A DNA stretch of 64,000 nt from DASXTW01 sp036505215 (GTDB taxonomy: Bacteria > Actinomycetota > UBA4738), in contig DASXTW010000122.1 of the NCBI GenBank assembly GCA_036505215.1, positions 8,501 to 72,500 on the forward strand, given 5' to 3'. The translations under genes and the position numbers were made by a program. The notes below the pieces were generated by a model. That model was not told the DNA's origin. It made no database searches and saw nothing but the letters and a program-made list of their open reading frames with translations. Positions 59,013-64,000 of this stretch are shown here, piece by piece (position 1 is the stretch's first letter; every line of letters starts with the position of its first letter).

Positions 59013-59768
59013 TCAGGGAGCGGTCCTGCTCACTTCCTCTGGCGACGGCGGAAGGGTGCACTCCCAGATCCGCAGCTCCCAGAGGAGCCGGCTCCCCCTG
59101 CGGATGAAGTTGACCACGCCGGAGTCCATCAGTCTCCGGACCACGGGATTCTCCGAGATCTTTGCCGGCAGGGGAAGCAACCGTTCCCGAAGCTGGCGCA
59201 TCCGGCCTTCCCCGAAGATCTTGCGGGCCGCCCGAAGCACGGCCCCCTCGTCCTGGATGGAGCCGGTCGGCAGATATAGCCGCCCCCCGGGGCGCAGGTG
59301 TGGCCTGGATGCTTCGAGCATGGCCACCGGCACCTCGGCGCCGGTGGGACCACCGCTGAACCCACCGGGGAACCAGTCGGACACGGCCGCGATGTCGTCG
59401 GGCACACCGGATACGTCGCCGATGACCACATCGGCCTGGATCCCGTGGAGGGGCTCGAACAGGCTGCCCGCACGGAGGTCGACCGAATCTTGGAGGTGGA
59501 GCCTCTCCGCGTTGCGCTGAGCGATGGCGACCGCGTCGGGGTTCGCGTCGGTTCCGTAGACCCGACCGGCGCCCAGCCGGGCTGCCACGAACGAGAGGAC
59601 GCCCGAGCCGCACCCAATGTCGATGACGGTCTCGCCTTCGTTCACCACCATGCCCTCGGCGACCTCTTTGCTGGTGTAGGTGGGGGCGAACACGCTCGGG
59701 GCCAACAGGATCGTGAAGGGCCCTCCTCGCCCCTCCCATGTGTACTCCCACTCCTGAAGGGTGCTCAT
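59013..59768 (-). CDS. SAM-dependent methyltransferase, PrmA-like
   Basis: A 251-residue protein. VIDIGCGSGVLSFVAARLGAGRVYGTDANPDAVAIAQRNAERL is motif I and beyond, and ADVVIGDVSGVP the motif IV. The start (WEGRGGPFTILLAPSVFAPTYTSKEVAEGM) resembles HemK/PrmA-type enzymes that modify proteins. DVSG replaces the NPPY of glutamine methyltransferases, so the substrate is probably not a release factor. It lies between the two copies of the repeat. Confidence 0.85.
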   Translation of the reverse strand: MSTLQEWEYTWEGRGGPFTILLAPSVFAPTYTSKEVAEGMVVNEGETVIDIGCGSGVLSFVAARLGAGRVYGTDANPDAVAIAQRNAERLHLQDSVDLRAGSLFEPLHGIQADVVIGDVSGVPDDIAAVSDWFPGGFSGGPTGAEVPVAMLEASRPHLRPGGRLYLPTGSIQDEGAVLRAARKIFGEGRMRQLRERLLPLPAKISENPVVRRLMDSGVVNFIRRGSRLLWELRIWECTLPPSPEEVSRTAP

Positions 59769-59898
59769 CTGCCCTGCATGCTACCCCTCTTTGGGTAAGC
59801 GAATCGACCCAGAAGTGGAATCTCCCTCTTCACCTGGAATACGCGGAATCCCGTCGGGCCTGATCCCCGCGTCCATAATGGTTTGTTCCGAGAAGGAC

Positions 59899-59994
59899 GG
59901 GGGTCCAGGGGGGTAGCAGCAACGAGCGGAGCGAGGCAGCTCCGGACCCCCTGGCTCGTCGATGCTCCGCCGTAGGCGGAAGCTCGAGGAGGAG
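59899..59994 (+). repeat. 100-bp repeat, copy 2, with the ribosome site of the next gene
   Basis: Starts GGGGGTCCAGG and ends CTCGAGGAGGAG. It is nearly identical to copy 1. Its last bases, GAGGAGGAG, form the Shine-Dalgarno site of the Eis-like gene, whose GTG is at 60000. Arms GGGGGTCC and GGACCCCC can pair. Such elements appear as short intergenic repeats; mechanism of spread unknown. Confidence 0.85.
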
Positions 59995-59999
59995 CGAAG

Positions 60000-61220
60000 G
60001 TGGATGTAGAGATCCGTCCCGTGACGCACGACGAATTCGAGCTGTATCTGAGGGCAACCGAGCGAGCCTTCGGGCACCAGCCCACGCTCGAGGAGATCGA
60101 GAACGAGCGGAAGGTTTTCGAGCCGGAGCGGAGCCTCGCCGTGTTCGAGGGCGATCGCATCGTGGGCACGACGGGCGCCTTCTCGCTCGAGGTCACGGTG
60201 CCGGGCGGGACCCTGCCGATGGCTGGGGTCACGGAGGTCGGAGTGGCCCACACTCACCGCCGGCGAGGCCTGCTCACCATGATGATGCGCCGGCAGCTCG
60301 ACCACGTCCGCGAGCTGGGGGAGCCTCTTGCCGGGCTGTGGGCTTCGGAAGGGGCCATCTACCAGCGGTTCGGGTATGGACTGGCCACCTACGCATCAGA
60401 GCTCGAGATCGAGCGGCAGTGGACCGGGTTCGCCAGGCCGTATGAGTGGCCGGGGAGTGTGCGGTTGGTCGAGAAGGACGAGGCCATGCGGCTCATGCCG
60501 CCGGTGCTGGAGAAGGTTGCCGATGCCACCCCCGGGATGTGGAAGCGGTCTCAGGCCTTCTGGGAGCACAGCTTCGCCGACCTGGAGAATTGGCGAGATG
60601 GGGCGAGCCCCTTGTTCTTCGCGATCTACGAGTCGCCCGATGCCCCGGAAGGGTACGTCGCGTACCGCGTGAAACACGACTGGCGCAGCGGCCTGCCCAA
60701 GAGCACGCTCAGGGTCCGGGAGCTCCTGGCTGCTACCCCGGAGGCCACCGCGGCGCTGTGGCGGTCCTGCTTCGATCACGACCTCATCGGGAAGATCGAG
60801 TCGTGGCCCAGGCCACTGGACGAGCCACTTCTGCACATGCTGGCCAACCCCCGGGCCCTGAGGCTCAGGGTGACCGACGGGCTCTGGCTCCGGCTCGTGG
60901 ACGGGCCGCAGGCGCTTGCATCCCGGCGTTACTCGACGACCGGGCACGTGGTGTTCGAGGTCCACGACACGTTCTGTCCGTGGAACGAGGGCCGGTACGA
61001 GCTGGAGGGTGGCCCCGACGGAGCTTCGTGCCGGCCATCCGACCACGAGCCGGACCTGGTGGTCGAAGCCGCGGACCTCGGTGCCGCTTTCCTCGGCGGC
61101 GCGAGGTTCGGCCATCTCCATCGAGCCGGCCGGGTGGTCGAAGTCACGCCGGGTGCGCTCGGGCGCGCCGACGGGATGTTCGGCTGGGACCCGCTCCCGT
61201 TCTGTTCCGGTCTGTTCTGA
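60000..61220 (+). CDS. Eis-family GNAT acetyltransferase
   Basis: A 406-residue protein from GTG 60000. The Eis layout is seen: N-terminal GNAT domain (FELYLRATERAFG, then VTEVGVAHTHRRRGLLTMMMRRQL with the acetyl-CoA motif RRRGLL, about residues 80-100), a central GNAT-like domain, and a C-terminal sterol-carrier-like domain ending at PLPFCSGLF. The terminal Phe carboxylate is the catalytic group in Eis. ASEGAIYQRFGYG fits the family. Members acetylate lysines or aminoglycosides. It ends 3 bp before the acyl-CoA dehydrogenase gene. Confidence 0.88.
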   Translation: MDVEIRPVTHDEFELYLRATERAFGHQPTLEEIENERKVFEPERSLAVFEGDRIVGTTGAFSLEVTVPGGTLPMAGVTEVGVAHTHRRRGLLTMMMRRQLDHVRELGEPLAGLWASEGAIYQRFGYGLATYASELEIERQWTGFARPYEWPGSVRLVEKDEAMRLMPPVLEKVADATPGMWKRSQAFWEHSFADLENWRDGASPLFFAIYESPDAPEGYVAYRVKHDWRSGLPKSTLRVRELLAATPEATAALWRSCFDHDLIGKIESWPRPLDEPLLHMLANPRALRLRVTDGLWLRLVDGPQALASRRYSTTGHVVFEVHDTFCPWNEGRYELEGGPDGASCRPSDHEPDLVVEAADLGAAFLGGARFGHLHRAGRVVEVTPGALGRADGMFGWDPLPFCSGLF

Positions 61221-61223
61221 GCC

Positions 61224-62858
61224 ATGGCCGCACTGGAGCGCCGCCGCGGCACCCATGAAGTGTTCAACCAGCCCCCACCGCTCGACGACTACAACCTGTT
61301 CGACCAGGACGTCGTCATGAAGGAAGCGGTCGAACGGGAGGGAGGTCCGTGGGGCATTCCCGGCTTGAGTCGGTTCGGCGAAGTTGTCGGCGGAGAGCCG
61401 CTCCGGCTGGGGGCCGTGGCCGACCGGAACCCGCCGGTCCTTCGTACCCACGACCGCTTCGGCCACCGCGTCGACGAGATCGAGTTCCACCCGGCCTGGA
61501 CCGAGCTGCTCCGGCTGGGCATCCGAGCGGAGATCCCTTCGCTTCCCTGGCGAGACGCCCGGCCCGGCTCCCACGTGGTGAGGGGGGCCATGCTGATGTT
61601 GCTCTCGCAGGCCGAAGCGGGAGTCGCGTGTCCCTTGTCCATGACCTATGCATCCATCCCCACTCTTCGGTACAGCCGGGGGCTGGCAGCGGCGTGGGAA
61701 CCGGCGCTCCTCGACTCCGACCCGGCTCGAGCCGCGTTGTGCGGCATGGCCCTGACGGAAAAACAGGGAGGCTCGGACGTTCGCGCCAATACCACGCAGG
61801 CCGAGCACGTGGGCGATGGCGTCTTCGAGCTCACCGGCCACAAGTGGTTCTGCTCACACCCGGTCTGTGACGCATTCCTGGTGTTGGCGCAGGCCCCCGG
61901 GGGGATTTCCTGCTTCCTGCTCCCCCGGCTCCTCCCGGATGCCTCGCGAAACCCCGGCTTTCAGATCGTTCGGCTGAAGGACAAGCTGGGCACTCGGGCC
62001 CTGGCCTCAGCAGAGATCGAGCTCGACGGGGCTCGTGCGTGGCTGATCGGTGAAGAAGGCCAGGGCATCCGCACCATCATCGACATGGTGAACCACACCC
62101 GGCTCGACTGCGTCCTGGGATCGGCGGCGGGCATGCGCCGGGCCGTCGCCGAGGCCACTCACCACGCGGCCCACCGGTCGGCCTTCGGCAAGGCACTGAT
62201 CGACCAGCCGCTCATGGAGAACGTGCTGGCGGACCTGTGCGTGGAATCCGAGGCCGCGACGCTGCTCGCCGTGCGTCTGGCGGCGGCCTACGAACCGGAA
62301 GCCGAGCCCGCCTTCCTACGGCCGGCCACCGCCATCGCCAAGTACTGGGTGTGCAAGCGGTCCTCCTGGCACGTGGTCGAAGCGTTGGAGTGCCTGGGCG
62401 GCAACGGATACATCGAGGAGTCACCGATGCCCCGGCTCCTTCGAGACAGTCCGCTCAATTCCATCTGGGAGGGCTCTGGGAACGTCATCGCCCTCGACGT
62501 CCTGCGGACCTTCTCCAAGAATCGAGAGTCCTTCGAGGCGGTGATGGCCGAGATCGATCTGGCCGCAGGTGCGGACGCCAGACTCGATCGACACATCGAA
62601 GGCGCCAGAGCAGGCGTTCCCGCTCTCATTTCCGGCGAAGAGCGCGAAGCACAGTACCTGGCCCGCCGCATCGTGGGAGGCCTGGGACTCCTCCTGCAGG
62701 CCTCGTTGGTAGTGCGGCACTCGCCTTCAGGGGTGGCCGAGGCCTTCCTCGCCTCTCGACTGGCCTACGAGACGGATCGGACCTTCGGGACCTTGCCGGC
62801 GGGAATCGATTGCCAGTCGATCATCGAACGGCATCGCCCGAAGCTCGCCGGGGGGTGA
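61224..62858 (+). CDS. Acyl-CoA dehydrogenase family protein, AidB-like
   Basis: A 544-residue protein, larger than typical acyl-CoA dehydrogenases and close to AidB. HEVFNQPPPLDDYNLFDQDVVMKEAVEREGG is the AidB N-terminus; CGMALTEKQGGSDVRANTTQAEHVGDGVFELTGHKWFCSHPVCDAFLVLAQ covers the FAD site, and LDCVLGSAAGMRRAVAEATHHA follows. RDSPLNSIWEGSGNVIALDVLR is the acyl-CoA dehydrogenase end. AidB proteins are linked to alkylation stress. It is co-translated with the Eis-like gene. Confidence 0.9.
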   Translation: MAALERRRGTHEVFNQPPPLDDYNLFDQDVVMKEAVEREGGPWGIPGLSRFGEVVGGEPLRLGAVADRNPPVLRTHDRFGHRVDEIEFHPAWTELLRLGIRAEIPSLPWRDARPGSHVVRGAMLMLLSQAEAGVACPLSMTYASIPTLRYSRGLAAAWEPALLDSDPARAALCGMALTEKQGGSDVRANTTQAEHVGDGVFELTGHKWFCSHPVCDAFLVLAQAPGGISCFLLPRLLPDASRNPGFQIVRLKDKLGTRALASAEIELDGARAWLIGEEGQGIRTIIDMVNHTRLDCVLGSAAGMRRAVAEATHHAAHRSAFGKALIDQPLMENVLADLCVESEAATLLAVRLAAAYEPEAEPAFLRPATAIAKYWVCKRSSWHVVEALECLGGNGYIEESPMPRLLRDSPLNSIWEGSGNVIALDVLRTFSKNRESFEAVMAEIDLAAGADARLDRHIEGARAGVPALISGEEREAQYLARRIVGGLGLLLQASLVVRHSPSGVAEAFLASRLAYETDRTFGTLPAGIDCQSIIERHRPKLAGG

Positions 62859-62864
62859 GACCCT

Positions 62865-63995
62865 TTAACGGATGCGGGCAAGGGTGTCGTCGATTCGGGC
62901 GAGCCCCTTCAGCATGAAGCCGACGTCGGAGCCGTAACCAAACCGGAGGTACTTTCCCAGGCCAAGCTGCTCCCCGGGCACGAGGAGCACCGATTGGTCC
63001 TTGCGGATCCGATCGATGAGGGCGGTCGAGCGGATCGGAAGGTCGTATTTGACCAGCGCGATGGCTCCGGCAGCCGGCGGGACGTAGTCGAAGAGCTCCC
63101 CATGGGAGTGGATCCACTCCTCCAGGACCGGCAGGTTGCGCCGCAGGATGGCCCGTGTCCTCCCGAGGATCGCGTCTCTCCTGAGCGGATTCAGGGCCAG
63201 GCTCGCCAGCCGCTCGGAGAGCGCGCCCGGCGTGAGGGTGGTGTAGTCGTGGTGGATCCAGAGCTTCTCGATGAGTCTCTGTGGAGCGACCACCCACCCG
63301 ATGCGAAGCCCCGGCAGTCCGAACGCCTTGGACAGTCCCGACGTCACCACCAGCTTGTCGTACCGGCCCCAGAAGCTCGGCGTGAGCGAGCGGTCGAGCT
63401 CCGCTCCTCGGTAGATCTCGTCGGCCACCAGCCAGGCGCGGGCTCGCTTCGCCACGGCCACCACCGCGTCCATCTCCGCCTCGCTGAGGACGCTCCCGGT
63501 CGGGTTGTTCGGGTTGGTCACCAGGATCACCCGGGTGTCCGTGGTGACGGCTCTTTCCAGCTCGGCGACATCGAGGGACCAGCGCCCTCGTCCGTTCTCC
63601 TGTCGAACCCGAAGGCGGAAGGTGTCGGTCCCCGCTCCGTAGTGCCGTCCCAGTCCCCAGGCCTGCATGTAGTTGGGGATCATGCAGGTCAGCCGGTCGC
63701 CATGCTCGAGGAGCGTCCAGAGCGTGATGAAGTTGGCCTCGGATCCGCCGTTCACCACGGTCACGTTGTCGGGATCGGCGCCCGGATAGAACGAGGCGAT
63801 CCCCTCCCTCAGCGCGAGCGAGCCGTTGGACTGCGGATAGCCAATCTCGGTGGAAAGAAACGCTCGTAGGGCTTCCTCTCCTCCCAGCAGCTCCTCCAGA
63901 GTCATCGGTTGGACGCCGCTCTCGGAGAGGTTGTATTCGACCTCGTGCTCGTACAGGCACTGCATGCGTTCCATCCGAAAAGTCTCGATGCGCAC
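62865..63995 (-). CDS. Class I/II aminotransferase
   Basis: A 376-residue protein from GTG 63995, five bases from the window edge, so an upstream start cannot be excluded. PLP-Lys lies in VTSGLSKAFGLPGLRIGWVVAP (about residue 233), with NGGSEANF and TNPNNPTGSVL being the other PLP contacts and FGYGSD near the end carrying the substrate-binding Arg. Substrate unclear: families include aspartate/tyrosine aminotransferases and C-S lyases. It converges with the AidB-like gene. Confidence 0.9.
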   Translation of the reverse strand: MRIETFRMERMQCLYEHEVEYNLSESGVQPMTLEELLGGEEALRAFLSTEIGYPQSNGSLALREGIASFYPGADPDNVTVVNGGSEANFITLWTLLEHGDRLTCMIPNYMQAWGLGRHYGAGTDTFRLRVRQENGRGRWSLDVAELERAVTTDTRVILVTNPNNPTGSVLSEAEMDAVVAVAKRARAWLVADEIYRGAELDRSLTPSFWGRYDKLVVTSGLSKAFGLPGLRIGWVVAPQRLIEKLWIHHDYTTLTPGALSERLASLALNPLRRDAILGRTRAILRRNLPVLEEWIHSHGELFDYVPPAAGAIALVKYDLPIRSTALIDRIRKDQSVLLVPGEQLGLGKYLRFGYGSDVGFMLKGLARIDDTLARIR

Positions 63996-64000
63996 GTTCG

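Noticed and set aside
1..64000. CRISPR arrays, insertion sequences, prophage or attachment sites
   Set aside because: No regularly spaced direct repeats, transposase, integrase or phage gene was seen. The only dispersed repeat is the 100-bp element.

Overview
The window is high-GC bacterial chromosome with almost no intergenic space. It most likely comes from an uncultured member of the Actinomycetota. This placement is inferred from content: a cysM-murI-metallo-beta-lactamase-rph-rdgB run in the same order as around Rv1336-Rv1341 of Mycobacterium tuberculosis, a Mec+/CysO-type sulfur-carrier set, luciferase-like (F420-type) oxidoreductases, an Eis-family acetyltransferase, and many GTG starts with strong Shine-Dalgarno sites. 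No rRNA, CRISPR array, phage or transposase gene was seen. One tRNA (Leu, anticodon UAG) is present.

Layout. 1-7.5 kb: the tail of a sensor kinase, a small zinc-ribbon protein, a decayed HtrA-type protease, a MacB-like ABC exporter, a GNAT enzyme, a kinase/regulator/SHOCT operon and a secreted repeat protein. 7.7-12.6 kb: a universal-stress-like protein, a LacI-family regulator with two identical operators, and a sugar ABC importer without its own ATPase. 12.6-23.9 kb: one long leftward run encoding a complete lower pathway for hydroquinone (hapC, hapD, hapE, an NTF2-like protein, hapF), a branched-chain-type ABC importer (livKGFHM) and a MoxR ATPase, with a divergent IclR regulator and a perfect 15-bp palindrome between. 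The livK gene has an amber codon inside its signal peptide. 23.9-29.1 kb: DoxX, luciferase-like oxidoreductase, CoxE/VWA protein, a luciferase-like remnant, a tiny histidine-rich protein, a DUF3179 lipoprotein and the tRNA. 29.3-35.9 kb: a regulatory cluster of STAS proteins, an RsbW-like ATPase, a sensor kinase, an HD-GYP protein and a HEAT-repeat protein. 36-43.3 kb: a DUF885 protein, a glyoxalase-like protein, rdgB, rph, an MBL hydrolase, murI, cysM and a lipoprotein. 43.3-51.1 kb: two tandem CrtI-like FAD oxidoreductases, a fibronectin-III protein, a GcvT-like protein, a broken saccharopine-reductase-like gene and glutamate dehydrogenase. 51.1-56.0 kb: a two-component system, then the MoaD/MoeB/Mec set and selD. 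56.0-64 kb: a truncated GNAT, two Tat-exported proteins, a CPBP protease, a PrmA-like methyltransferase, an Eis-like acetyltransferase, an AidB-like acyl-CoA dehydrogenase and an aminotransferase, with a 100-bp repeat present twice.

The most interesting signals are two in-frame UGA codons. In selD the UGA falls exactly at the catalytic Cys/Sec site (UACK) and is followed by a hairpin with a G-initiated loop, so the selenophosphate synthetase is itself a selenoprotein and the cell should decode UGA as selenocysteine. About 1.1 kb away, a Tat-exported protein is interrupted by a single in-frame UGA, immediately followed in frame by ATG and by a 7-bp hairpin placed as a bacterial SECIS would be. 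This may be an undescribed exported selenoprotein or a simple nonsense mutation. Other points of note are a shared N-terminal domain linking the HD-GYP and HEAT proteins, a zinc-ribbon-STAS fusion, and several genes decayed by internal deletion.
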